64,000 bases of DNA, from NCBI GenBank assembly GCA_028277345.1, contig JANQGM010000026.1, forward strand, positions 62,001-126,000, read 5' to 3'. Below, in pieces: positions 53,337 through 61,882 of the stretch (position 1 is its first letter; every line of letters starts with the position of its first letter). The notes under the pieces are model-generated. The model was given only the letters and a program-made list of their open reading frames with translations. It was not told the DNA's origin and ran no database searches. The position numbers were made by a program, and so were the translations under genes. The DNA is from Candidatus Bipolaricaulota bacterium. GTDB lineage: Bacteria > Bipolaricaulota > Bipolaricaulia > UBA7950 > UBA9294.

Positions 53337-53364
53337 GCGGGAGGGGCAACCCTCCCGCCTTTTT
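53337..53364 (+). terminator. Intercistronic terminator/attenuator between phnD and phnC
   Basis: A 9-bp stem GCGGGAGGG/CCCTCCCGC (53337-53345/53350-53358) with a GCAA loop is followed by CTTTTT. It probably lowers phnC-phnE expression relative to phnD. Confidence 0.85.
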
Positions 53365-53380
53365 AAAGGTGTCTGTCATC

Positions 53381-54151
53381 ATGGAAGATCTCATACGCAT
53401 AGAAAATCTGGTCAAGATCTACGAGCGAGGCGAAGTTCTCGCACTCAACGACGTCAGCACGACCGTTCAGAAAGGCGAATTTCTCGTCCTTCTCGGTCTT
53501 TCCGGATCCGGCAAGTCCACGCTTCTGCGTTGCATCAACCGCCTCATCGAACCCACAGCGGGAACCATCGTGTTCGATGGAAAGGATGTCACCAAAGCGT
53601 CAAGCCGGCAACTGCGGCACCTTCGCCGGAGAATGGCCATGATCTTCCAGCAATTCAATCTCGTAAAACGATCGTCGGTCTTAACCAATGTGTTGTCCGG
53701 CCGACTCGGCTACGTCAACCCTGCCGCCTCCGCAATCCACAAATTCGCCAAACAGGACATTGCGGATGCCATGGCGTGCCTGGAGCGTGTGGGCATCCCC
53801 GAACAGGCCTACAAACGTGCCGATGAGCTGTCCGGCGGACAACAGCAACGCGTCGGTATTGCCCGCGCATTGATGCAGCAACCCGATCTCCTGATGGCAG
53901 ATGAGCCCGTCTCGGCTCTCGATCCGGCCACCGCGCATTCGATCATGCAGTATTTGGAGCAAATGAATCAGGAGGATGATGTCACCGTCGTGACAAGCCT
54001 TCACTTCCTTTCATTGGCCCGAAGGTACGGCGCTCGGATCCTTGCCCTGAAGGATGGAGAGATCGTTTTTGAAGGTTCGCCGGCAGAGATCGACAAGGTC
54101 AAGTTCAAGGAGATCTACGGTGAGGACGCCGAAGAAGTCGAAGTACGTTAA
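53381..54151 (+). CDS. phnC: Phosphonate-type ABC importer ATPase (PhnC-like)
   Basis: This 256-residue ATPase has Walker A GLSGSGKST, the PhnC-type Q-loop region MIFQQFNLVKRSSVLTNVL, GRLGYVN, signature LSGGQQQRVGIARAL and Walker [21 protein letters not shown] about nine bases upstream favours ATG 53381 over GTG 53369. The next gene starts inside its last 32 bases. Confidence 0.93.
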   Translation: MEDLIRIENLVKIYERGEVLALNDVSTTVQKGEFLVLLGLSGSGKSTLLRCINRLIEPTAGTIVFDGKDVTKASSRQLRHLRRRMAMIFQQFNLVKRSSVLTNVLSGRLGYVNPAASAIHKFAKQDIADAMACLERVGIPEQAYKRADELSGGQQQRVGIARALMQQPDLLMADEPVSALDPATAHSIMQYLEQMNQEDDVTVVTSLHFLSLARRYGARILALKDGEIVFEGSPAEIDKVKFKEIYGEDAEEVEVR

Positions 54152-55436
54152 GCCGCGTCCCATACGAGATCGCTTCGATGCGATCCGACCGCGGTTCTTC
54201 GCATTCATGTTGGATTGGATGATCTGGGGATACATCGCCTATGCCGTCATGTACTTCCTCCAACGATACTGGTGGCGCTACGTTGACTTCTACAATCCCT
54301 TGAAGCTCCCTGCTTGGGGATGGCCGGTCGTCATCCTGGGGACGCTAGAGATGGCCTTGCTCACCCACGCCTTTACCCAGAGTCCGGGCATGGCCGCCTT
54401 TCGTCTTCGGCTCGTTGGAACCGATTTACAGGATCCAACGTGGGCGATGCGCATCCATCGCTTTCTTCGAATGAATCTGATGCTCCTCGTGCAACCGGTC
54501 CTCTTCTTCCAATCCAAGCGCGGCCCGGAGCGGCTGATGCACGATTCCGCCGCCACGGGCATCGTGATTCCCATTGCCCTGCTCAAGGACGTCATCCCCA
54601 CCAAGAAGCCCCGCCCGTGGTTCTTGACGTACCGCGGCATCTTCATTGTGCTTCTGCTGGCGATGACCTTCTGGTTGGGTTGGCTCGTGTCGAAGATGGC
54701 GCCTTCCAAGCTCGTCTCCGGTTGGTCCTACGCGTCGCGGATCTGGGGCGAACTCTTTGACATCCGGCTCAACTACCTCTTTGCCGATGTCAATACCAAG
54801 GGATTGCTGTTCTCGATTTCCTACTACATGGCCGAAACGATCTTCATGGCCTTGTTCGCCACCGCTCTGGGAACGCTCCTCGCCTTCCCGCTGAGTTTCT
54901 TGGCGGCCCGCAACATCATGGGATTCAGCCCGCTCGGCTGGGGCATCTATCTGATCATGCGATTCCTGTTCAATGCCATCCGGTCGATCGAGTCCTTGCT
55001 CATCGCCGTCATCTTCGCTGTCTGGGTCGGCTTCGGCAATCCGTTCGCCGGATCGCTGGCGTTGCTGATTCACACGGTCGCGGCACTGGGCAAACTGTTT
55101 TCTGAACAGGTCGAATCCGTGGATCCGGGTCCCTTGGAGGCCATTGCCGCAAGCGGCGCCCGCCGGTGGCAGGTCGTCATTTATGGCGTTATTCCTCAGA
55201 TTATTCCTTCCTATCTGGCGTTCACGCTGTACCGATGGGACATCAATATCCGTATGGCCACCGTCATCGCTCTGGTTGGTGGCGGAGGAATCGGAACCTT
55301 GCTCTTCTATTGGAAGAATGAAGTCGGCCGATATGCCGATGCCTGGGGACAGGTAGCCGGCGTTGTCGTGGCGATCATTGCCGTTGTCTGGGTAATGGAC
55401 TACATCAGTGGACGCATCAGGGAGAAGATCGGATAG
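54120..55436 (+). CDS. phnE: Phosphonate-type ABC permease with N-terminal RDD domain
   Basis: This 438-residue fusion has two modules. Residues about 20-165 form an RDD-type membrane module (RFFAFMLDW, QSPGMAAFRLRLVG and RLMHDSAATG, the three family hallmarks). Residues about 215-435 form a PhnE permease (AETIFMALFATALGTLLAFP, VESVDPGPLEAIAASGARRW and YRWDINIRMATVIALVGGGG). PhnE alone is near 260 residues. The start is GTG 54120 with AAGGAG seven bases before it. The RDD part may gate or anchor the transporter; no role is established. Confidence 0.82.
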   Translation: MRTPKKSKYVKPRPIRDRFDAIRPRFFAFMLDWMIWGYIAYAVMYFLQRYWWRYVDFYNPLKLPAWGWPVVILGTLEMALLTHAFTQSPGMAAFRLRLVGTDLQDPTWAMRIHRFLRMNLMLLVQPVLFFQSKRGPERLMHDSAATGIVIPIALLKDVIPTKKPRPWFLTYRGIFIVLLLAMTFWLGWLVSKMAPSKLVSGWSYASRIWGELFDIRLNYLFADVNTKGLLFSISYYMAETIFMALFATALGTLLAFPLSFLAARNIMGFSPLGWGIYLIMRFLFNAIRSIESLLIAVIFAVWVGFGNPFAGSLALLIHTVAALGKLFSEQVESVDPGPLEAIAASGARRWQVVIYGVIPQIIPSYLAFTLYRWDINIRMATVIALVGGGGIGTLLFYWKNEVGRYADAWGQVAGVVVAIIAVVWVMDYISGRIREKIG

Positions 55437-55438
55437 AC

Positions 55439-56761
55439 ATGACCAAGACCTATCATGCTGGATTCATGAGCGATAAGCCGAACTGGGGACAGGCACTCAA
55501 ACTCTGGCGACGCGATGTGCTCGTTTTCCTGACCGATGTCGCGTGTTTGGCCGGCTTGTGGATGCTGATCACCTACGCCGCGATCTCTCCGGATCGAGGC
55601 GTCCTCGTGTTCTTGACTGTCCCGTGGTGGCTGATGCTGCTCGTAGTTGCCGTCCTCGCTGGACTATGGCAGTCGTTTGGGCTTAGTTCGGGCATGAAAC
55701 TGCTGGGGCGACGCTTGAAAGCGACCCAAGACGCCTCGGGCGCGGCGGCCTTTGCGCGGCGGCTCTTCAGAGCGCTGCTGCTCCCGTTCAGCCCGCTGCT
55801 CGTGCTTCCTGTGCTCGTCACCGCCCGGTACGTGCCTATTCACGACCGTTGGAGTGGATTTGAGACTCAGTCCGCCACCGAAGTCGTCGATCCGAAGAGT
55901 CCGTGGTACCGGCGGAGTTGGGCCGTCGCCATCGCCTTGCTTGCACTGACGGCCTTTGCCGTGTCCGTCATTTTTACACGCGTCAACCTCGTCAAGCTCT
56001 TCACAGAGTTCGACAATACGGCCAACATCCGTGCTCAGATTGCGAATCCGAACTGGGGCGTGCTGTTTGAGGGAGGACAGCTTCTGCTGGTCACCCTCTT
56101 CATGGCCTTCATGGCCACCTTGTTCGGCATCATCGTCGCCGTCCCGCTGAGCTTCGTCGCGGCGCGAAACCTGACCCAGGGCCTCGTCGGACGCGCAGTA
56201 TACACGATCGTCCGCGGCATTCTCAGCATCTTGCGTTCCATCCAACCGTTCATTTGGGTCATCGTATTGATCGTCTGGGTGAAGGCGGGCAATGCGCCGA
56301 TGGCCGGCGTGATCGCCCTGTTCATCCACTCAGTTGCCGACTTGACGAAGCTCTATGCCGAACGCTTGGAATCGATCGATCCGGGACCGGTTGAGGCCAT
56401 TCGAGCCACGGGAGCAAGCCAGTCACAGGTGATCATGTATGGCATCATCCCGCAGATCATCAATCCCTACATGTCCTTCACCATCTACCGATGGGATATC
56501 AACGTTCGCATGTCGACCATCGTCGGCATGGTGGGAGGCGGAGGGATCGGTCAGCGCTTGCTTCAGGAAATGCGCGTCAGCGACTACAGCGATGCCGTTG
56601 TACTGATGATGCTGATCATGGTGGCGGTGTGGGCGATGGATACGCTGTCGGCCAGGCTGCGCGAACGCATCGAAACCGGATCCAGCAATCCAGCGCTGCC
56701 CAGCTACGCGCTCAAGCTCAAGACCGAAATATCGAACCGCACGTTTGGCTCGCGCTGGTGA
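55439..56761 (+). CDS. phnE: Second phosphonate-type ABC permease with RDD-like N-terminus
   Basis: This 440-residue protein has the same plan as its upstream neighbour. A diverged RDD-like module (about 15-150; SSGMKLLGRRLKA and IHDRWSGFETQ) precedes a PhnE permease domain (about 205-420; LESIDPGPVEAIRATGASQS, YRWDINVRMSTIVGMVGGGG). Two PhnE-type permeases next to PhnC and PhnD give a complete heterodimeric importer. It begins two bases after the previous stop. Confidence 0.83.
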   Translation: MTKTYHAGFMSDKPNWGQALKLWRRDVLVFLTDVACLAGLWMLITYAAISPDRGVLVFLTVPWWLMLLVVAVLAGLWQSFGLSSGMKLLGRRLKATQDASGAAAFARRLFRALLLPFSPLLVLPVLVTARYVPIHDRWSGFETQSATEVVDPKSPWYRRSWAVAIALLALTAFAVSVIFTRVNLVKLFTEFDNTANIRAQIANPNWGVLFEGGQLLLVTLFMAFMATLFGIIVAVPLSFVAARNLTQGLVGRAVYTIVRGILSILRSIQPFIWVIVLIVWVKAGNAPMAGVIALFIHSVADLTKLYAERLESIDPGPVEAIRATGASQSQVIMYGIIPQIINPYMSFTIYRWDINVRMSTIVGMVGGGGIGQRLLQEMRVSDYSDAVVLMMLIMVAVWAMDTLSARLRERIETGSSNPALPSYALKLKTEISNRTFGSRW

Positions 56762-56778
56762 TCGCCCTGATAACTTGA

Positions 56779-56988
56779 TTACCGGCTCGTGAGTTCTTCG
56801 ATATAGTCTCGGATGTCGTCAAGACCGAATGTCGTCTTTAGAGCGACGCTGTCTTCGAACCAGGCATCCTTGATCGTGTCATCTCGCCGGATTTCCACGT
56901 TCTTCAGGCCGAACGAGGCGACCATCTTGCGAGCTTCTTCTTCAATCTGTCGGTCTTTGACTCGGAATAAAAATCTGGGGACGTCCAT
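56779..56988 (-). CDS. Small hypothetical protein
   Basis: A 69-residue soluble acidic/basic protein reading MDVPRFLFRVKDRQ at its start and ending YIEELTSR. A strong AAGGAGG six bases before ATG 56988 shows it is translated. The predicted pattern is a small alpha/beta fold. It has no recognisable motif and no operon partner, converging on the phosphonate operon and divergent from the GNAT gene. Confidence 0.7.
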   Translation of the reverse strand: MDVPRFLFRVKDRQIEEEARKMVASFGLKNVEIRRDDTIKDAWFEDSVALKTTFGLDDIRDYIEELTSR

Positions 56989-57075
56989 GGGATCCCTCCT
57001 TGGATGCTGAAAGTATAGCCCTCGAACCCGAACGGCGCATGGACAGGCTCTCCAAAAAGGAGTACGTTGCCTCAT

Positions 57076-57570
57076 ATGACTGAGAACCTTTCCATCCTTC
57101 TTGCCGATCGATCGCATCTGGATGATTTGTCGACGCTCCTTAAGCGCATCGAATCCGAAGATCACCCGGATGTTCCCGCTGCTGCGGAGGCTGCCCCAGC
57201 CGGCTTGCGTCAGAGCTTGGCTCGGTACGATGTCTTTGACTCGGATTCGATCTGGCTGGTACTCGCCTTCATGGGAACGAACCCGGCAGGCATCGCCATT
57301 CTGATACGTATCCCAAAACTTGACGCCCGCCAGGGATACCTGTACCTCGATGAACTGCACGTGCTCCACCCCTATCGTCGTCGCGGAGTCGGAAGGGCAC
57401 TCCTGGAGAGAAGCATCGAACTGGCCGCCGAGCACGGTCTTCGTGGCCTTCGACTTCTGACATGCATCGACAACGCCCCGGCCCGCCGATTGTACGAGTC
57501 CGTCGGATTCGCAGGAAACGAAACGTTCTTTTACCAGTTCCAATTTGATCATTCGCCTACTCAGTCCTAG
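57076..57570 (+). CDS. GNAT-family N-acetyltransferase
   Basis: This 164-residue protein has the acetyl-CoA-binding motif RRRGVGRALL (about 98-107), the preceding strand YLYLDELHVLHP and the C-terminal NAPARRLYESVGF. The substrate is unknown. The start is ambiguous: AAGGAG (57057-57062) is four bases from a TTG at 57067 and thirteen from the ATG at 57076. Its stop codon is part of the -10 box of the next gene. Confidence 0.87.
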   Translation: MTENLSILLADRSHLDDLSTLLKRIESEDHPDVPAAAEAAPAGLRQSLARYDVFDSDSIWLVLAFMGTNPAGIAILIRIPKLDARQGYLYLDELHVLHPYRRRGVGRALLERSIELAAEHGLRGLRLLTCIDNAPARRLYESVGFAGNETFFYQFQFDHSPTQS

Positions 57571-57573
57571 AAT
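57545..57573 (+). promoter_or_regulatory. Promoter giving a leaderless nucleoside-phosphorylase mRNA
   Basis: TTGATC (57545-57550), a 17-base spacer and TAGAAT (57568-57573) end six bases before the ATG at 57580. No Shine-Dalgarno is present. The promoter lies wholly inside the end of the GNAT gene. Confidence 0.72.
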
Positions 57574-57579
57574 ACTCGC

Positions 57580-58905
57580 ATGAATACTGTTGACATCATC
57601 CGCAAGAAAAGAGATGGAGACGTCCTTACGCCTGAGGAAATCCGATACTGGATCGCGGGAGTTAGCGACAAATCCATCCCGGAATACCAATCCTCGGCTC
57701 TGCTGATGGCCATCCGCCTTCAGGGCATGACGGACGAAGAAACCGCCGTGCTCACGGATGCCATGGCGCATTCCGGGAAGCTATTTACACCGGAAGACAT
57801 GGGCGGTTTTTCGGTCGACAAGCACTCAACCGGTGGCGTTGGGGATACGACAACGCTGGTTCTCATTCCCTTGCTTGCCGCCGCCGGTCTGACGGTTGGC
57901 AAGCTGTCTGGGCGCGCTCTGGGGCATACCGGAGGAACAATCGACAAGCTCGAATCGATTCCCGGATTTCGCACCGACCTGAACCTCGATGAATTCCTTA
58001 GCCTCGTTCAGGACACCCGCCTTGCCTTGGCCGATCATACCGACGATATGGTCCCAGCCGACCTCATTCTCTATGAGTTACGAGATGTCACTTCAACCGT
58101 CGATTCCTTGCCCCTCATCGTCGCATCGATCATGTCCAAGAAGATCGCCGGCGGAGCGCAGGGAATCGTCATCGACGTCAAGACGGGCGCCGGCGCCTTC
58201 CTCCCCGAGCTTGAGGATTCACGCAGATTAGCCCACTCGCTCGTTGCCATTGGCTCCAAGCTGGGCCGCCAGATGTCCGCGCTCATCACCGACATGTCTC
58301 AGCCGCTGGGCTTGATGACGGGGAATGCCCTTGAAGTCATCGAAGCCATCGACACCCTACGCGGAGAAGGCCCCTCTGACCTGGCCACCCTCTGTTGCGA
58401 GCTGGGCGCCGAATTGCTCGTCTTCGCCGGAGAGGCCGCCACGCGAGAAGAGGCCGTCCTCAAACTGGATCAACTCCTGATGAATGGAAAGGCCCTTGAC
58501 GCCTTTCGTCAATTGATCGGCCAACAGCACGGCAACACGGCCGTCATCGATGACCTTGCGTTGCTTCCTCGCGCCGCACGCAAGGTCGAGGCCCGTGCCC
58601 TCCACGCCGGCTCCGTTGCCCGTCTTGATGCGCTGGAAATCGGACGTGCCGCCAATCTGCTCGGCGCCGGACGCTTCACGAAAGAAGACGACATCGATCC
58701 GGCCGTCGGCATTCAACTCAACGTGAAGGTGGGCGATCGGGTTGAAAAGGACGACATTCTCGCCTGGCTGCACGTCAATTCCGAGGAGCATCTGGATCAG
58801 GCATGCCGGATGGTCGAAGGCGCCTATACAATCGATGCCTCAGGCGATCCGCACCAGCCTCCGGCCTTGATCGTCGAACGTATTGTGGGAACGCCCGAGG
58901 GTTAA
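57580..58905 (+). CDS. pdp: Pyrimidine-nucleoside (thymidine) phosphorylase
   Basis: This 441-residue enzyme splits thymidine, uridine or deoxyuridine with phosphate to the base and (deoxy)ribose-1-phosphate. Visible are the VDKHSTGGVGDTTTLVL signature (about 81-97), SGRALGHTGGTIDKLE and the C-terminal domain that closes over the site. The sequence is closer to Bacillus Pdp than to strict thymidine phosphorylase. It converges on cytidine deaminase, and a BMP nucleoside importer is encoded 10 kb upstream, which fits salvage. Confidence 0.95.
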   Translation: MNTVDIIRKKRDGDVLTPEEIRYWIAGVSDKSIPEYQSSALLMAIRLQGMTDEETAVLTDAMAHSGKLFTPEDMGGFSVDKHSTGGVGDTTTLVLIPLLAAAGLTVGKLSGRALGHTGGTIDKLESIPGFRTDLNLDEFLSLVQDTRLALADHTDDMVPADLILYELRDVTSTVDSLPLIVASIMSKKIAGGAQGIVIDVKTGAGAFLPELEDSRRLAHSLVAIGSKLGRQMSALITDMSQPLGLMTGNALEVIEAIDTLRGEGPSDLATLCCELGAELLVFAGEAATREEAVLKLDQLLMNGKALDAFRQLIGQQHGNTAVIDDLALLPRAARKVEARALHAGSVARLDALEIGRAANLLGAGRFTKEDDIDPAVGIQLNVKVGDRVEKDDILAWLHVNSEEHLDQACRMVEGAYTIDASGDPHQPPALIVERIVGTPEG

Positions 58906-58914
58906 CCTCGGGCG
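58892..58914. terminator. Hairpin between the convergent pdp and cdd genes
   Basis: A 9-bp perfect stem CGCCCGAGG/CCTCGGGCG (58892-58900/58906-58914) with a GTTAA loop that holds the pdp stop codon. It has no T tract in either direction, so it may be a weak bidirectional terminator or 3' stabiliser. Confidence 0.5.
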
Positions 58915-58918
58915 CTGC

Positions 58919-59326
58919 CTACGAGCAGGATTCACACTCGCCATCATCTCGAAGCGAGAAGCTCTCGGGAAGCAATTCCTTGATGGTCATCCGCTTGAAC
59001 GTTCCACTCGGATTGCCCAGCAAGATCTCGAGGTTCGGCGCATGTTCGACCATCACTTGTCGACAGACGCCACACGGGGAGCAATACGCCTTATCGCAGG
59101 TCACCGCAATCTTGACGAAATCCCGATGGCCTTCCGAAATCGCCTTGAAGAAGGCGGTTCGTTCGGCGCAGATCGAGGGTGTAAACGTGGCGCTTTCGAT
59201 GTTGATTCCAGTAATGACCGATCCATCGGCACAAAGCAGCGCCGCCCCAACCTTGAAATTGGAGTACGGGGCATAGGCTTTTTCCCGTACGTCGTTGGCC
59301 AGCTGCATCAATTGCTCGTCACTCAT
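58919..59326 (-). CDS. cdd: Cytidine deaminase
   Basis: This 135-residue tetrameric-type enzyme converts (deoxy)cytidine to (deoxy)uridine. Zinc ligands are in CAERTA (Cys and the catalytic Glu) and PCGVC. YAPYSNFKVGAALL and the NIESATFTPSICAER stretch are family signatures. The C-terminus CESCS carries two extra cysteines. The start at 59326 shares one base with the stop of the upstream gene (TGATG), so it is translationally coupled. It forms an operon with an acyl-CoA synthetase, which is an unusual combination. Confidence 0.93.
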   Translation of the reverse strand: MSDEQLMQLANDVREKAYAPYSNFKVGAALLCADGSVITGINIESATFTPSICAERTAFFKAISEGHRDFVKIAVTCDKAYCSPCGVCRQVMVEHAPNLEILLGNPSGTFKRMTIKELLPESFSLRDDGECESCS

Positions 59327-60171
59327 CAAAATCGGATCACGAATCCCAACAGGGCCGTCATCGCCCCCGGACGTATCCCCCACCATGTCTCCTGCTCGCT
59401 AAGGATGACCGACCATCGAAGTTCACCTGTGAGTCGAAGAAACGGTGGACCTATTTCCATGCCCATCATGCCATGAACGGCAAATGCAGACCAAGCAAGT
59501 TCCTCAAGATGAAGCGCCTCAAGGGCGCCCGCGATGCCTGTCTCCAACTCGCTTGGGGCATCGTACACGAGGATCGGACGAAGCCGTCCACCCGTCAGTT
59601 CAACGCCAGCGCCAACGTTGAGTGAAAGCAAGAGCAGATCGAAGCGTTTGATGACATCCGTCGAAAGCGAATACGCTGAGAACTCCAAATCCGCGCGCAC
59701 ATGCCCCTGATAATCCGCCAACTCGACAGCCGCCTCGAAAAGAGGATTCGGGATTTCTAGGCCAGCCAACGCCGCAAACGAACGCACCATGCCCCCACTC
59801 AGGAGGCCTCCGGAAAAGCGGATGCCATCGATAACGAGCAAGGGAAGTCGGAACTCAACGCCTCCTCCGATCAACGGAATCGGAATCCAACTCGGAACGT
59901 CCTCGGTGAACGCCTCGACATCGAGCACGATGTCATCCGTGATCGATCGAAACTCGTCGAGCTGAGACGGTGAGGCGCCCAGGTCTTCAGCCATCGTTTC
60001 CAAGGCAGTGAAGGAGGCACTCAGCGCGACGGGCAGACGCTCCAACGTCAGCGTGAGATCGAGCGTTTGAACAGGGAGGCCGACAACCAACCCGCCCGCA
60101 CCCGCCGATGCACTGCTCATGACAAGCACGCAGAGGATGACTGCCGTGGCGCGGACGGGTCGGGTTCTCAT
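59326..60171 (-). CDS. Exported, possibly outer-membrane protein of unknown function
   Basis: This 281-residue protein has a signal peptide (ATAVILCVLVMSSASAGA). The mature part alternates hydrophobic and polar residues, with Gly-rich turns and a C-terminal LLGFVIRF ending in Phe, as outer-membrane beta-barrels often do. The start overlaps the acyl-CoA synthetase stop (ATGA), preceded by GGGGTGGGA. No family is recognised; the barrel idea is an inference from composition. Confidence 0.65.
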   Translation of the reverse strand: MRTRPVRATAVILCVLVMSSASAGAGGLVVGLPVQTLDLTLTLERLPVALSASFTALETMAEDLGASPSQLDEFRSITDDIVLDVEAFTEDVPSWIPIPLIGGGVEFRLPLLVIDGIRFSGGLLSGGMVRSFAALAGLEIPNPLFEAAVELADYQGHVRADLEFSAYSLSTDVIKRFDLLLLSLNVGAGVELTGGRLRPILVYDAPSELETGIAGALEALHLEELAWSAFAVHGMMGMEIGPPFLRLTGELRWSVILSEQETWWGIRPGAMTALLGFVIRF

Positions 60172-61793
60172 CGTCGGTCCCACCCCGCCCATTCGCGTTG
60201 TTTTAACTCAGCGCGTTTGATCTTTCCGCTCGTCGTCTTCGGAAGCTCGGTCACGTAGTCGATGGCCCGCGGATACTTGTAGGGTGCGGTCTCCGCCTTA
60301 ACGTGATTTTGCAGCGCTTTCGTGAGTTCATCGGAGGCTTCGTATCCTTCGGCAAGAATGATGAAGGCCTTGACGATTTCGCCGCGGTCCCGGTGAGGCG
60401 ATGCCACAGCCGCCGCCTCGACAACGGCCGGATGGCTGACCAGCGCGTCTTCAACTTCAAAGGGCCCGATGCGGTAGCCGGATGTCAGGATGACGTCATC
60501 GGCGCGCCCTTCGAAAAACAAATACCCATCTTCATCCATACGAACGAGATCGCCGGTGCGATACCAGCCGCCTGAGAAGGCCTCCTTGTCGAGATCCGGC
60601 GAATTCCAGTACCCATCGAAAATGGCGGGAGAATCCGGCTTCAGCGCGATCTCACCGACTTCTCCCTTGCCAACGGGGTTGCCATCCTCATCAATCAACG
60701 TAACGCCGGGGCCCGGCGTCGGCATTCCCATGGCGCCAGGTTTAACCGGCATGCCCGGGAGGTTGCACACCAAGCACACGGATTCCGTCTGGCCGTACCC
60801 ATCCCGAATCGTAACCCCGAAGGCTCGCTTGAAGGCCTCAATCGGCTCGACGTTCAGCGGTTCTCCTGCGGACAGGGCATCCTTGAGAACGACATTGTGG
60901 TTCGCCAAATCCGGCAGCTGAGCGAACAAACGGTACTCCGTCGGCGTGCAACAGAGCTTGGTGACCTGATATTTCTCAAGCAACTCGATGTAGCGTTCCC
61001 CGTCAAAACGGCCGTTGTACATCAACTGCGTAGCTCCGGTGGTCAATGAAACGCCGACCGGGCTCCAATACCACTTGGCCCACCCGGGCGCCGTCGTTGC
61101 CCAGATGATGTCGTTCTCATCCGCACCGTACCAATATCGGGCCGTGATGCGATTGTGACAATACATCCATCGGTGCTTGTGCACGACCGGTTTCGGATTA
61201 CCCGTCGTCCCGGAGGTGAAGTTGATGGTCATCGGGTCATCCACAGAAAGCTGAACCTTCTCGACGCGCTCATCCGCTTCGGCGACAAGATCTTCGAACC
61301 GGACCCATCCTTCGCGCGGTTCAGGGCTGTTGATCAGGATAAAGGTTTCCAACGGACAGTCGCCTCGAGCGGCTTCCACCGTTTCAACGATGGAGACATC
61401 GGCCACAATAACCTTGGCCCCGCTCGCTTGAGAGCGATAGGCGATCTCCTTGGCCTTCAGCATCTCGGAACACGGCACGGCAACGCCGCCGGCCACGAAG
61501 GTGCCAAGCTGGGCCATGTGCGCTTCGGGCAAGCGGGGGAGCACATGGAGAATGGGATCTTTCTTCCGAACGCCCAACTTGATCAGCGCACTGCCGAACC
61601 GGCCGGTTCCCTCCACCAGCTCCGCGTAGGTCACCTGGCGTTCGTTCCCCTCTCCGTCTTCCCAGAAAATGGCGATTTTATCCGGGTTCTTACGGGCGTG
61701 TCCTTCGACCACATCAACAATGTTGTAGTCAGCGGGAATATCCCATACGAACTGCTCAAGTTCCTGCTGGTACAGCTCTCTGTTGTATTGCAT
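60168..61793 (-). CDS. AMP-forming acyl-CoA synthetase (medium-chain/ACSM-like)
   Basis: This 541-residue adenylate-forming ligase has the P-loop-like INFTSGTTGNPKPVVH (about 190-205), DGYGQTESVC, YRTGDLVRMDEDGY and the C-terminal catalytic lysine in PKTTSGKIKRAEL. It activates a carboxylic acid with ATP and CoA. The layout fits medium-chain or benzoate/ACSM-type enzymes more than acetyl-CoA synthetase, which is about 100 residues longer. AAGGTGG precedes the ATG. It heads an operon with the exported protein and cdd. Confidence 0.9.
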   Translation of the reverse strand: MQYNRELYQQELEQFVWDIPADYNIVDVVEGHARKNPDKIAIFWEDGEGNERQVTYAELVEGTGRFGSALIKLGVRKKDPILHVLPRLPEAHMAQLGTFVAGGVAVPCSEMLKAKEIAYRSQASGAKVIVADVSIVETVEAARGDCPLETFILINSPEPREGWVRFEDLVAEADERVEKVQLSVDDPMTINFTSGTTGNPKPVVHKHRWMYCHNRITARYWYGADENDIIWATTAPGWAKWYWSPVGVSLTTGATQLMYNGRFDGERYIELLEKYQVTKLCCTPTEYRLFAQLPDLANHNVVLKDALSAGEPLNVEPIEAFKRAFGVTIRDGYGQTESVCLVCNLPGMPVKPGAMGMPTPGPGVTLIDEDGNPVGKGEVGEIALKPDSPAIFDGYWNSPDLDKEAFSGGWYRTGDLVRMDEDGYLFFEGRADDVILTSGYRIGPFEVEDALVSHPAVVEAAAVASPHRDRGEIVKAFIILAEGYEASDELTKALQNHVKAETAPYKYPRAIDYVTELPKTTSGKIKRAELKQREWAGWDRR

Positions 61794-61882
61794 CTGTCAG
61801 ACCACCTTACTCCAGGGGTTTTGATTCGGAACGGTGCATCTTATAGCATATCGGCGAATCCCGCATCCGCACGAGGTGTCTC

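Noticed and set aside
52295-56761. Phosphonate degradation operon
   Set aside because: Only transport genes are present. No C-P lyase, phosphonatase or phosphite dehydrogenase is seen, so the ligand remains open.
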